Source: Helicobacter pylori
GTDB lineage: Bacteria > Campylobacterota > Campylobacteria > Campylobacterales > Helicobacteraceae
Length of the DNA stretch: 64,000 bases
Direction of reading: 5' to 3'
Assembly (NCBI RefSeq): GCF_001653475.1
Contig: NZ_CP011487.1
Span: 434,001 to 498,000, forward strand
Position numbers and translations under genes: made by a program. This document shows, piece after piece, positions 10,889 through 19,437 of this stretch; position 1 is the first letter of the stretch, and each line of letters opens with the position of its first letter. Under the pieces are notes generated by a model that worked only from the letters and a program-made list of their open reading frames with translations, was not told the origin of the DNA and did no database searches.

Positions 10889-11620
10889 TTAGTTTAAAGC
10901 CCAGTTGGTTTTAGTGAGATTTTCTCTGATTGAAAAGAACTTGTCTTTGACTTCGTTACTACTCAATTTCCTCACTTTATCAGAATTGTATTTCAAATCC
11001 TGGCTAAGAAGAGACAATCTGTTAGACAAATCGGCAATATCCACCCTTAGCCCCTCATCTCTGGCTAATTTGAGTGCTGGGATCAAATCAGTATCTTTTG
11101 AAAATATAAGAATCCTATCAGCTATTTTTTTAAAGGCTATTCTTTGAATGTCAAGACCCATGAGCATATCCACCTGTTTTTGCTCTAATAACGCCCTATA
11201 ACTCCCATCAAACTCCACTCTTATTGCATGCAATTTCGTTCTCCCTAATCTCAATTCCACTTGATCCAATGAAGCCAGATCGTGTTGGAAATTTTCCACA
11301 TCGCTATAAATCTTTTCCCATTTAGTCGCTCCACTGCTTTGTAAGATCTCTTCAATGTCGCTGCTTGTGAAGATTTTCATTTCTGTTCCCGGATTTTTTT
11401 CATTTTGGAGGGTGTCATTCCTCTTATCCCATAACGCATGTTTAAAATCAAAGGGTGGGGTGGTATAAAAGTAAATACGACTGATCCTCTCATCATCCAG
11501 TAAAAAAGCCCTAATAGTAACGATAACATCTAAAGCGATATTATAATTAACGCATTTTGTTTGTTTAATATCGCGCCTGAAATTCTCCCAATCCACTAGT
11601 ATGATTGTGTTTGCTTTCAT
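10889..11620 (-). CDS. NYN (PIN-like) domain protein, putative nuclease
   Basis: The 243-residue protein opens with IILVDWENFRRDI (about residues 6-18), the acidic strand typical of NYN/LabA-type PIN-fold proteins. Around residue 160-190 it has RILIFSKDTDLIPALKLARDEG, cut here to its key form SKDTDLIPA, the second acidic motif. Together these would bind metal and suggest RNA cleavage. Target and role are unknown. It is transcribed opposite to ruvA and ruvC and to the broken gene beside it, consistent with insertion as accessory DNA. ATG at 11618-11620 has GGGAGC upstream on the minus strand. Confidence 0.75.
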   Translation of the reverse strand: MKANTIILVDWENFRRDIKQTKCVNYNIALDVIVTIRAFLLDDERISRIYFYTTPPFDFKHALWDKRNDTLQNEKNPGTEMKIFTSSDIEEILQSSGATKWEKIYSDVENFQHDLASLDQVELRLGRTKLHAIRVEFDGSYRALLEQKQVDMLMGLDIQRIAFKKIADRILIFSKDTDLIPALKLARDEGLRVDIADLSNRLSLLSQDLKYNSDKVRKLSSNEVKDKFFSIRENLTKTNWALN

Positions 11621-11750
11621 TTATTGCTCCCTTATTTATAGGCTAAATTTTTTAAAATTCTTAATGCAGTCTTGTATTTTGCGCTAACAAGAAACATGGA
11701 TATAATAATAGCGTTTTTTAAACCTTGCGCTTAAATAATAGGAATGGTTG

Positions 11751-12224
11751 ATGCGTATTTTAGGAATAGATCCGGGCAGTAGGAAATGCGGGTATGCTAT
11801 TATCTCTCACACTTCTAACAAGCTTTCTTTAATCACGGCCGGGTTCATTAATATCACCACGACACGCTTGCAAGAACAGATTTTAGACTTGATAGAAGCC
11901 TTAGATTGCTTATTGGATCGTTACGAAGTCAATGAAGTGGCAATTGAAGATATTTTTTTTGGGTATAACCCTAAAAGCGTGATTAAGCTCGCGCAATTCA
12001 GGGGGGCGTTGTCCTTAAAGATTTTAGAAAGGATTGGTAATTTTAGCGAATACACGCCCTTACAAGTCAAAAAAGCTCTGACCGGTAACGGGAAAGCCGC
12101 TAAAGAGCAAGTGGCCTTTATGGTCAAACGCTTGCTTAACATCACAAGCGAAATCAAGCCTTTGGATATTAGCGATGCGATAGCCGTTGCTATCACGCAT
12201 GCGCAACGATTGAAGCCCTACTAA
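11751..12224 (+). CDS. ruvC: Crossover junction endodeoxyribonuclease RuvC
   Basis: RuvC resolves Holliday junctions with RuvAB. I chose ATG 11751 ([16 protein letters not shown]) because AGGAA lies just upstream; a TTG one codon earlier is possible. The protein has 157 residues. The acidic residues are visible: Asp in the GIDPG motif, Glu in AIEDIFFG (near residue 64), and the Asp pair in [14 protein letters not shown] near the C-terminus. Its stop is immediately followed by the converging frpB stop. Confidence 0.96.
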   Translation: MRILGIDPGSRKCGYAIISHTSNKLSLITAGFINITTTRLQEQILDLIEALDCLLDRYEVNEVAIEDIFFGYNPKSVIKLAQFRGALSLKILERIGNFSEYTPLQVKKALTGNGKAAKEQVAFMVKRLLNITSEIKPLDISDAIAVAITHAQRLKPY

Positions 12225-14600
12225 CTACCATTTGTAAGCCACTTCAAAACGCGCGTTAAAACCAGGTTCTGCGATCGCTCTTTTAACAGCGTCAGTGCCT
12301 GGCATATCCGGGCTCATGACATAAGGGCTTGTTTGATCCACATAAAATTTGTTGAAAACATTATTAAATACAGCTGAAAGCAACAAACCTTTCCAGCGGC
12401 TTTTGGTTTTAGGACTCCAATTGACATAAAAATTACTCACGCCATAGCCTGGTTTATACATATGCACTAACCCTAATTGTGATCCGCATTTGGCTAAATC
12501 GGTAGGGGTTTTGGGTTTTTCAGCCGTCCCATAATCAGGCAAGTAAATATCAAACCCGCAATAATCTAAACCGGTAACAAAACGGCTAAGCCATGCAAGA
12601 TTGATCCCTGTTTTGGGGATGGTGTAATCCAATTTAATGATAAAAACATTACCGGTGCTTGCGGCAAGCTCATAGCTGTCTGCCATCAAATACCCCCTAG
12701 TGGTGGGCCAAGTGCGCGAGATCCCTACATTCAAACTCACGCCCTTATATCTGAAAATCCCACCCACTTCATAGCCATAAATCCTAATTGCTTGACTCAA
12801 ATTGGTTACAACCAAATTTTGCGCGTATTGTGAGATGAAATTATCCAAAGCTTGATAAAACGCCGCAGCCCTCCCGCTAAAATACTGGCTTGAATAATCA
12901 ATATTGAATTCAGCGTTAGAGCCCACTTCAGGCTTGATATTTTTAGCGTATCGTAAATCGTTTTGGCGCATATACACGCCATCTCCTGGCATAACTCCCC
13001 TTGTAACTTGAGAATAAGTGATTTTTAAAGATAAAGGCTCAATGGGGCTGATCACAAGAGCCGCGCTAGGGCTAAAGCCTTGAGTGTAGCGGTAGTTATA
13101 GTCTTTATCATAAAGCGTGTATGCATCCCACCTGACCCCGGCTCCAAAAGTGATGATTTTATGAGGCGAGTAATTCGCCTGCACATAGCCTCCATAAATA
13201 TTCCCATTCGCTTTCCCTCTTTGGCACAGAGTAGGGTCATTGGGGTTATTATCCACAAGACTGCAAGCGATTTGTTTTTGTCCTTTATCATCAGTATAAA
13301 CTTGATTAGGCTTGTATAATTCTGATTTAGGGATGCGAGCGTCAAAAACGCTTAAATTTTGGTAGTTGAATCCGTATTCAAAAAGGCTGTCTGTGGCTTC
13401 ATCAATCACATGCGCGACCTTAAGGTTTAACCCGGTGTTGTTTAAAAACAAATCCCTAGGCTGTGAGCTTGGTTTATCCACATCTGAAAAGCTTGGGGTG
13501 CAATACCCGCCTTCAACGCATGGGTAATTTTCTTTTTCCCATGCGCTCGCTTGAGAAGTGAGGAATCTAGCATAAACGCCATTAGGATCAAATAGGGGAT
13601 CAAACTTAGCGTTTCTAATGCTTGTATAAAGGGTAAAATCTAATCGTGGGTCGCCAAAAGAATTTCCTGCTTCTCTTTTGTATTGTAATGAAAGGTTGTT
13701 AGCGCTATTGACAGAGTGATACATGTATCTAGTGAAGCTGTCTAACACATTAGGACACCCTTGAGAACTATCAGGGCTAAAGGGGGCTTCACAAGGATAG
13801 GCTAACCCTATAGCGTTACTCCTTAAAGGGCGTGTAGCGTTATCTCGTGTCATGTTCCAGCTGAAAGTGAGCGTGTCTCTGTCGCTCAAATAACCATTCA
13901 TTTTAATCAAAGCGTTGTTTTGCTCGCTAGGAGTTCCTGGCTCTTTATCGGCCTGTGTGGGATTGAAAAGGTTTTTCATCGCTGTAGCGCCGCTTCTATA
14001 ATAGAAGATGTTTTGGTGCGTGTAGTAAGCGATAATGTCAAAATGCGCGCTTTGATAAGCCGATCTAAAAGTCTCTCTGTCCCCAAAATTGGTATAAAAA
14101 CTCACCGCCCCACTGGCTGCATAATTTTTCCCCCTAGGGATAAAATCAGCCGCTCCTTTAGTCTCCATTTTAATCACTCCCGCGATCGCTCCTGGCCCCG
14201 CGCTCGCATTCGCCGCACCTTTGGTAACTTCCACGCTTTTGAGCATGCCAGGATCAATCACGGTATTGCCTTGGTGGTGGTAGATATTGCCATTTTGCGC
14301 AGCCCCATCCACCGTAACTCTTAAAAGCCTGTCTTCAACGCCCCTCACATAGATTTTCTGCCCCATCACGCTCCCTCCGCCCACATTCACATCAGGGTTA
14401 GTCCTAAACAAGTCTTTGACTTCATTGCTTTGGCGTTGATCCAATTCTTTAGAAGTTACTTTAAACTCATTGTTGTAAGTGAAAATCCTTTTAGCTTGGG
14501 TGGTAACCTTATTTAAAGTGTGCTCCTCGCTATAGCAAGTTTCAGCGAGCAGGGGGAAACATAAAGCGTATCTAAGCTTTGGGTATGATCTTAAAAACAT
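12225..14600 (-). CDS. frpB: TonB-dependent outer membrane receptor, FrpB type
   Basis: Iron or heme receptor of 791 residues in the outer membrane, powered by TonB-ExbBD. After a short N-terminal export region comes a plug domain (KDLFRTNPDVNVGG, QKIYVRGVEDRLLRVTVDG, VEVTKGAANASAGPGAIAG), then a 22-strand type barrel ending in Trp (EVAYKW). The ATG has AAGGAGA upstream. A Fur box about 85 bases before the ATG indicates iron repression. Two Cys pairs are seen in the loops. H. pylori has several FrpB paralogues; by position this should be the one called HP0876/frpB1. The exact ligand cannot be read from sequence. Confidence 0.9.
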   Translation of the reverse strand: MFLRSYPKLRYALCFPLLAETCYSEEHTLNKVTTQAKRIFTYNNEFKVTSKELDQRQSNEVKDLFRTNPDVNVGGGSVMGQKIYVRGVEDRLLRVTVDGAAQNGNIYHHQGNTVIDPGMLKSVEVTKGAANASAGPGAIAGVIKMETKGAADFIPRGKNYAASGAVSFYTNFGDRETFRSAYQSAHFDIIAYYTHQNIFYYRSGATAMKNLFNPTQADKEPGTPSEQNNALIKMNGYLSDRDTLTFSWNMTRDNATRPLRSNAIGLAYPCEAPFSPDSSQGCPNVLDSFTRYMYHSVNSANNLSLQYKREAGNSFGDPRLDFTLYTSIRNAKFDPLFDPNGVYARFLTSQASAWEKENYPCVEGGYCTPSFSDVDKPSSQPRDLFLNNTGLNLKVAHVIDEATDSLFEYGFNYQNLSVFDARIPKSELYKPNQVYTDDKGQKQIACSLVDNNPNDPTLCQRGKANGNIYGGYVQANYSPHKIITFGAGVRWDAYTLYDKDYNYRYTQGFSPSAALVISPIEPLSLKITYSQVTRGVMPGDGVYMRQNDLRYAKNIKPEVGSNAEFNIDYSSQYFSGRAAAFYQALDNFISQYAQNLVVTNLSQAIRIYGYEVGGIFRYKGVSLNVGISRTWPTTRGYLMADSYELAASTGNVFIIKLDYTIPKTGINLAWLSRFVTGLDYCGFDIYLPDYGTAEKPKTPTDLAKCGSQLGLVHMYKPGYGVSNFYVNWSPKTKSRWKGLLLSAVFNNVFNKFYVDQTSPYVMSPDMPGTDAVKRAIAEPGFNARFEVAYKW

Positions 14601-14683
14601 CCAACAACTCTCCTTAATCTAAAAATTCAAAAAATAAAAATCAAAAAAAACAAAATCCATCAATGCATTGAGATATAATAGTA

Positions 14684-14698
14684 TGATAATTATTATTA
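14684..14698 (-). promoter_or_regulatory. Fur box of frpB
   Basis: The 15 bases TGATAATTATTATTA form a 7-1-7 inverted repeat differing at one base from the H. pylori Fur consensus TAATAATnATTATTA. A minus-strand TATTATATC -10-like sequence overlaps its upstream side at about 14674-14682. The 314-base region 14601-14914 separates the divergent frpB and katA genes. On the plus strand GATAAT (14847-14852) is a possible katA -10. Shared control of katA by this box is possible but not shown. Confidence 0.7.
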
Positions 14699-14914
14699 AA
14701 ACCAGATTAAAAATAAAATTTTGTTTTTAATCCTTCTTATTTTCATTAATTGTTACAAATAGAAATATTTAAGGGGTTTTTTATTCTTAAAAAAAAGATT
14801 TTTTAAGGAAATTGAATCTTGTTAGTCTTTGTATAACAAATTATGTGATAATCACCACAAGTAATTGGATTAGTGTCTGATTACGAAGATTTAAAATCAA
14901 ATAAAGGAAAGAAG

Positions 14915-16441
14915 ATGGTTAATAAAGATGTGAAACAAACCACTGCTTTTGGCGCTCCCGTTTGGGATGACAACAATGTGATTACGGCTGGTCCTAGAGG
15001 TCCTGTTTTATTACAAAGCACTTGGTTTTTGGAAAAGTTAGCGGCATTTGACAGAGAAAGGATCCCTGAAAGGGTAGTGCATGCTAAAGGAAGCGGAGCT
15101 TATGGCACTTTCACCGTGACTAAAGATATCACTAAATACACTAAAGCGAAAATTTTCTCTAAAGTGGGCAAAAAAACTGAATGCTTTTTCAGGTTTTCTA
15201 CTGTGGCTGGTGAAAAAGGTAGTGCGGATGCGGTGAGAGACCCTAGAGGTTTTGCGATGAAGTATTACACTGAAGAGGGTAACTGGGATTTAGTGGGGAA
15301 CAACACGCCTGTTTTCTTTATCCGTGACGGGATCAAATTCCCTGATTTCATCCACACTCAAAAACGAGATCCTCAAACCAATTTGCCTAACCACGACATG
15401 GTATGGGATTTTTGGAGCAATGTTCCTGAAAGTTTGTATCAAGTAACATGGGTTATGAGCGATAGAGGGATTCCTAAATCTTTCCGCCACATGGATGGTT
15501 TTGGTAGCCACACTTTCAGCCTTATCAACGCTAAAGGCGAACGCTTTTGGGTGAAATTCCATTTTCACACCATGCAAGGCGTTAAGCATTTGACTAACGA
15601 AGAAGCCGCAGAAATCAGAAAATATGATCCTGATTCCAATCAAAGGGATTTATTCAATGCGATCGCTAGAGGGGATTTCCCAAAATGGAAATTAAGCATT
15701 CAAGTGATGCCAGAAGAGGATGCCAAGAAGTATCGATTCCATCCGTTTGATGTCACCAAAATTTGGTATCTCCAAGATTACCCATTGATGGAAGTGGGTA
15801 TTGTAGAGTTGAATAAAAATCCTGAAAACTATTTCGCAGAAGTGGAGCAAGCGGCATTCGCTCCGTCTAATGTCGTTCCTGGAATTGGCTATAGCCCTGA
15901 TAGGATGTTGCAAGCCCGCTTATTCTCTTATACAGACACACAGCGCTACCGCTTAGGGGTTAATTATCCTCAGATACCGGTTAATAAACCAAGATGCCCG
16001 TTCCACTCTTCTAGCAGAGATGGTTACATGCAAAATGGATACTACGGCTCTTTACAAAACTATACGCCTAGCTCGTTACCAGGTTATAAAGAAGATAAGA
16101 GTGCGAGAGATCCTAAGTTCAACTTAGCTCATATTGAGAAAGAGTTTGAAGTGTGGAATTGGGATTATAGGGCTGATGATAGCGATTACTACACCCAACC
16201 AGGTGATTACTACCGCTCATTGCCGGCTGATGAAAAAGAAAGGTTGCATGACACTGTTGGAGAGTCTTTAGCGCATGTTACCCATAAGGAAATTGTGGAT
16301 AAACAATTGGAGCATTTCAAGAAAGCTGACCCCAAATACGCTGAGGGAGTTAAAAAAGCTCTTGAAAAACACCAAAAAATGATGAAAGACATGCATGACA
16401 TGCATGGAAAAGACATGCATCACATGAAAAAGAAAAAGTAA
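14915..16441 (+). CDS. katA: Catalase KatA
   Basis: Monofunctional heme catalase that breaks down hydrogen peroxide, found in cytoplasm and periplasm. ATG 14915 ([13 protein letters not shown]) follows AAAGGAAAG at proper spacing; the upstream in-frame GTG has no ribosome site. The product is 508 residues. Visible are the catalytic His in [16 protein letters not shown], the active-site Asn in [11 protein letters not shown], and the proximal heme Tyr in [14 protein letters not shown]. The tail is a Met/His-rich stretch ([17 protein letters not shown]), a feature of H. pylori catalase. kapA follows. Confidence 0.98.
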   Translation: MVNKDVKQTTAFGAPVWDDNNVITAGPRGPVLLQSTWFLEKLAAFDRERIPERVVHAKGSGAYGTFTVTKDITKYTKAKIFSKVGKKTECFFRFSTVAGEKGSADAVRDPRGFAMKYYTEEGNWDLVGNNTPVFFIRDGIKFPDFIHTQKRDPQTNLPNHDMVWDFWSNVPESLYQVTWVMSDRGIPKSFRHMDGFGSHTFSLINAKGERFWVKFHFHTMQGVKHLTNEEAAEIRKYDPDSNQRDLFNAIARGDFPKWKLSIQVMPEEDAKKYRFHPFDVTKIWYLQDYPLMEVGIVELNKNPENYFAEVEQAAFAPSNVVPGIGYSPDRMLQARLFSYTDTQRYRLGVNYPQIPVNKPRCPFHSSSRDGYMQNGYYGSLQNYTPSSLPGYKEDKSARDPKFNLAHIEKEFEVWNWDYRADDSDYYTQPGDYYRSLPADEKERLHDTVGESLAHVTHKEIVDKQLEHFKKADPKYAEGVKKALEKHQKMMKDMHDMHGKDMHHMKKKK

Positions 16442-16452
16442 CCTTTTTCTTT
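16429..16452 (+). terminator. Hairpin overlapping the katA stop
   Basis: A 10-base perfect stem, AAAGAAAAAG and CTTTTTCTTT, surrounds the TAAC loop that contains the katA stop codon. The right arm itself supplies the U-rich tract. It is plausibly a weak terminator that limits read-through into kapA. Confidence 0.4.
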
Positions 16453-16548
16453 GAGCGTTCTTATTTTTTAGGAATGCTTTGTCTTTCAAAATTTAGGTTT
16501 TTGGATACTTATCAATCCTTTAGGGTTGGTGGCGTGTCCTACTTTTTC

Positions 16549-16563
16549 ATTCGTTCAACGAAT
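16549..16563. promoter_or_regulatory. Palindrome before kapA
   Basis: ATTCGTTcAACGAAT is a perfect 7-1-7 inverted repeat ending 28 bases before the kapA ATG. It could be an operator or a leader hairpin. No matching known regulator site is recognised. Confidence 0.3.
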
Positions 16564-16591
16564 TTAAAAATTACAATAAAGAGTTATAGTT

Positions 16592-17467
16592 ATGAAACGA
16601 AGGGATTTTATTAAGACGACTGCTTTAGGTGCTACAGGTGCTGTTTTAGGGGCACAGATTTTGCAGGCAGAAGAAAGCAAAGGGAGTGTTGCAAAATATA
16701 AAATAGAAGCTCAATACAGCATTGATTTTGATTCTGCAGAACACACTTCACTTTTCGTTCCCATGCCGAGTGTTGTAGCGAGCAATGTGCATTTACAAGG
16801 CAATCATGCTAGCTATAAAAGCATGCTCAATTTTGGAGTGCCTTATTTGCAAGTGGATTTTTTAAAAAGCGCTCAAAAAAAGCAAGTCCATTTGTCTTAT
16901 GAGATCGCTAGCTATCAATTGAATGAGCGTTTGTTTGAAACGAGCGATTTTGTAGCAATGGGGCGTTATGAAAGAGACGATGCGAGCGTGGCTAACATTG
17001 CCAACCAGCTCAAGGGAACAACCCCTAAAGAAAGCGTTCGTAATTTTTATGCGTTTATCAAGCATGAGATGCCTAAGAGGCAGAAGGCTTTAGAGGGTAA
17101 AGAAAATTTATCCAAGCGTGAGAGTTTGCCTTGGTTTGCAACCATTTCAAAAGAGAGCATGTTTGTGTCCTTATGCCATGCGTGTGGGATTAAAAGCGCT
17201 GAAGTGCAAGGCTTGAAATTGGCTCAAAACAGCGTGGTGAAAAACACTTCTAGGGTAGAAGTGTATTTGAAAGATTCATTTCTAGCGTTTGATTTTCAAA
17301 ATAATCACAAGGAAGTTTTTATCCCGTTGAATCGTCATAAAGACATGCAGTTAGATTCTGCCTTATTGGCGACTTTTGGCGATGCCTTTGCCCTTGTGGA
17401 TGGTAGGGATTTAGGCAATTACGAGAGCAAACTTTTTGAAAAAAGAGTATCCTATACGATTGTCTAA
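16592..17467 (+). CDS. kapA: Catalase-associated Tat-exported protein KapA
   Basis: The 291-residue protein begins with a twin-arginine signal (MKRRDFIKTTALGATGAVLG) and a likely cleavage after LQA near residue 25, so it is exported folded by Tat. Its position right after katA matches the KatA-associated protein described in H. pylori, needed for peroxide resistance. The core resembles a transglutaminase-like fold: an FVSLCHACGIKSAEVQG segment near residue 190 has a Cys in the usual place, but the full Cys-His-Asp triad is not certain. Enzyme activity is therefore not claimed. TAAAGAG lies ahead of the ATG. Confidence 0.85.
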   Translation: MKRRDFIKTTALGATGAVLGAQILQAEESKGSVAKYKIEAQYSIDFDSAEHTSLFVPMPSVVASNVHLQGNHASYKSMLNFGVPYLQVDFLKSAQKKQVHLSYEIASYQLNERLFETSDFVAMGRYERDDASVANIANQLKGTTPKESVRNFYAFIKHEMPKRQKALEGKENLSKRESLPWFATISKESMFVSLCHACGIKSAEVQGLKLAQNSVVKNTSRVEVYLKDSFLAFDFQNNHKEVFIPLNRHKDMQLDSALLATFGDAFALVDGRDLGNYESKLFEKRVSYTIV

Positions 17468-17550
17468 AGGCATGAAATTTAGGAATATTCCTTGATAGTG
17501 AGCTTTCCTTTTTAGGGAGGTTTGCAAAAAGGGTTTAAAGGGTTGTCTTT

Positions 17551-17766
17551 ATGCGAGAATTTTTTAAGAAACTTGGCACAGAATACGCTTCTAAGCTGTT
17601 TTTAGTTTATTGGCTTAGATGGATGTTGAGCGCGTTGGTGATGCTGCCTTTTATGGAGATTTTTTATTATTTCAATTTTCCGTTGTGGCTCAATCTTTTC
17701 TTGGGGCAAACCATTGGGGCGGTAATTTTTTTCAAGTTGGATAAGTTGATTTTTTCTAAAAAATGA
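17551..17766 (+). CDS. Small two-helix membrane protein
   Basis: A 71-residue protein with two hydrophobic segments (about residues 20-40 and 42-60) and a basic C-terminus. TTTAGGGAGG is present 30 bases upstream but not at ideal spacing, and GGGTTTAAAGGG is closer. I do not recognise a family. It lies after kapA on the same strand with an 83-base gap, and converges on phnA. Confidence 0.6.
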   Translation: MREFFKKLGTEYASKLFLVYWLRWMLSALVMLPFMEIFYYFNFPLWLNLFLGQTIGAVIFFKLDKLIFSKK

Positions 17767-17823
17767 TTTTTACAAGCTTAAAAAGCCACTAATCTTTTCT
17801 TACTCTTAAGCTTTTGTATTTTC

Positions 17824-18153
17824 CTAAGCTTTTTTGAGGAATTCAGATTTTAAAGACAGGCTCTGCCCTTCTATTTTACAATCCACATTGTGATCGCCAT
17901 TGACAAGCTTGATATTTTTGATTTTGGTGCCTTTTTTAAGCACTAAAGATGAGCCTTTAACCTTTAAATCCTTAATGAGAATGACCGAGTCCCCATTTTG
18001 TAAAAGATTGTTGTGGCAATCTTTAACGATCAATTCTCCATCATTAGCTTCATTTTCATTCCATTCATACAAACAGCTAGAGCAAACCAATTGCGTGCCA
18101 TCATGGTAGGTGTAGGTGTCGTTGCATTTAGGGCATGGGGGTAAATCTTGCAT
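17824..18153 (-). CDS. phnA: PhnA-family zinc-ribbon protein
   Basis: The 109-residue protein has a Cys4 zinc ribbon at its N-terminus (CPKC at about 7-10 and CSSC at about 29-32) and a C-terminal PhnA domain with the characteristic [20 protein letters not shown] and [14 protein letters not shown] segments. It was once labelled alkylphosphonate uptake protein, but the gene is not tied to a phosphonate pathway here and the true role is unknown. It stands alone, divergent from cdh. Confidence 0.85.
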   Translation of the reverse strand: MQDLPPCPKCNDTYTYHDGTQLVCSSCLYEWNENEANDGELIVKDCHNNLLQNGDSVILIKDLKVKGSSLVLKKGTKIKNIKLVNGDHNVDCKIEGQSLSLKSEFLKKA

Positions 18154-18501
18154 GATAATCGTCCTTATCGTGGTATTAAGATGATGATATTACCTGAATC
18201 AAGGTTATAAAACGCTTTATTTTGATAAGTATCAACCCCATAAGATCGCATGGCGAAAATTACCGCCTGCTTAGCGCAAGCTATTTCATATTTTAAAAAT
18301 TCTTTTAGCATTTTTTAATGCCATCAATTGAAGTTTTTTCTAGCTAGTATTCAAAAAGTCTTTTTAAAAATAGGTTACTAAAAGTTACTAATAAATTAAA
18401 ATTCGTTAAAATAATCATAATGATTAAAGCTTTTAACCACTATTGTAGAAAAATAACAAGAGGGTTGTAAAAACTCTCATTAAAAACAAGGAGCAAAAAA
18501 G
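18154..18501. other. Intergenic region between phnA and cdh
   Basis: The 348-base divergent spacer has no gene-like frame that I can support. It is very AT-rich near cdh and contains the palindrome at 18412-18426 described separately. GGAG lies 11 bases before the cdh ATG. Confidence 0.6.
18412..18426 (+). promoter_or_regulatory. Fur-box-like palindrome upstream of cdh
   Basis: TAATCATaATGATTA is a perfect 7-1-7 inverted repeat, matching the Fur consensus TAATAATnATTATTA at 12 of its 14 defined bases. It lies 75 bases before the cdh ATG, a fitting place for an operator over the core promoter. Confidence 0.45.
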
Positions 18502-19236
18502 ATGAAAAAAGCGGGCTTTCTTTTTTTAGCAGTGGTGGCTATCGTTGTTATGAGTTTAAACGCTAAAGATCCGAATGTGTTGCGTAAGATTGTTTTTGAA
18601 AAATGTTTGCCTAATTATGAGAAAAATCAGAATCCTTCGCCATGCATAGAAGTCAAACCCGATGTTGGGTATGTGGTTTTAAAAGATATTAATGGCCCGT
18701 TGCAATATTTATTGATGCCAACAAATCACATTAGCGGTATTGAAAGCCCTTTGTTGCTTGATCCCTCTACGCCTAACTTTTTTTATTTATCCTGGCAAGC
18801 ACGTGATTTTATGAGTAAAAAATACGGCAAACCCATTCCTGATAGCGCGATTTCTTTGACGATTAACTCTCGTAAGGGGCGATCGCAAAATCATTTTCAT
18901 ATCCATATCTCTTGCATTAGCCTTGAAGCGCGCAAACAGCTGGACAATAATCTAAAAAAAATCAACAGCCGTTGGTCTCCATTATCAGGTGGCTTGAGTG
19001 GGCATAAGTATTTGGCGCGTCGGGTAACAGAAAGCGAGTTGGCGCAAAAAAGCCCCTTTATCATGCTTGCTGAAGAAATGCCTAATGCGCGCAAACGCAT
19101 GGGAGACTATGGTTTGGCGGTGGTGCAACAAAGCGATAACTCCTTTGTCTTGTTAGCGACACGATTTAACCCATTGACTTCCAATCGCGCTTCAGCCGAA
19201 GAGATTCAAGATCATGAATGCGCGATTTTGCGTTAA
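18502..19236 (+). CDS. cdh: CDP-diacylglycerol pyrophosphatase
   Basis: This enzyme hydrolyses CDP-diacylglycerol to phosphatidate and CMP. The 244-residue protein starts with a signal/anchor ([20 protein letters not shown]). The HIT-like catalytic signature NHFHIHISC is at about residue 132-140, and the pattern [16 protein letters not shown] at about 72-87 is typical of Cdh. It is probably inner membrane attached with the active site outside the cytoplasm. ATG has AAGGAG upstream. A possible Fur box precedes it. Confidence 0.88.
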   Translation: MKKAGFLFLAVVAIVVMSLNAKDPNVLRKIVFEKCLPNYEKNQNPSPCIEVKPDVGYVVLKDINGPLQYLLMPTNHISGIESPLLLDPSTPNFFYLSWQARDFMSKKYGKPIPDSAISLTINSRKGRSQNHFHIHISCISLEARKQLDNNLKKINSRWSPLSGGLSGHKYLARRVTESELAQKSPFIMLAEEMPNARKRMGDYGLAVVQQSDNSFVLLATRFNPLTSNRASAEEIQDHECAILR

Positions 19237-19279
19237 GGTAGATTCTTAAGCTTGAGCGACAACCTTTAAAAAGCGTTAT

Positions 19280-19302
19280 GGGGGTAGTGTTACAAAACCC
19301 CC
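19280..19302 (+). terminator. Weak hairpin after cdh
   Basis: GGGGGT and ACCCCC pair across an 11-base loop, 43 bases after the cdh stop. The following bases are not T-rich, so this is a weak candidate. Confidence 0.25.
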
Positions 19303-19379
19303 TATCCCTTATGAATTTGACTGATCTTTTTGATTAACAAAAATTAAAATCCGCAATCAATCATTCTAAAAAGCTATTT

Positions 19380-19395
19380 AGGAACAACTTTTGCT
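19380..19395 (+). promoter_or_regulatory. Sigma-54 promoter of flgE
   Basis: AGGAACAACTTTTGCT carries the invariant GG (19381-19382) and GC (19393-19394) with exactly ten bases between, matching the -24/-12 pattern TGGCAC-5-TTGCA. It is about 44 bases before the flgE ATG. H. pylori middle flagellar genes, including flgE, are known RpoN/FlgR targets. Confidence 0.8.
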
Positions 19396-19437
19396 TTATT
19401 TTGCATAGATTGAATTTCTTTAAATTAAAGGATAACC

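Noticed and set aside
14873..14914. In-frame GTG start 14 codons before the katA ATG
   Set aside because: No ribosome site precedes it, while ATG 14915 has AAAGGAAAG and fits the known KatA N-terminus.
17767..17823. Separate terminator between the small membrane gene and phnA
   Set aside because: Only AT-rich sequence with weak partial pairing (AAGCTT repeats) is visible; no convincing stem.
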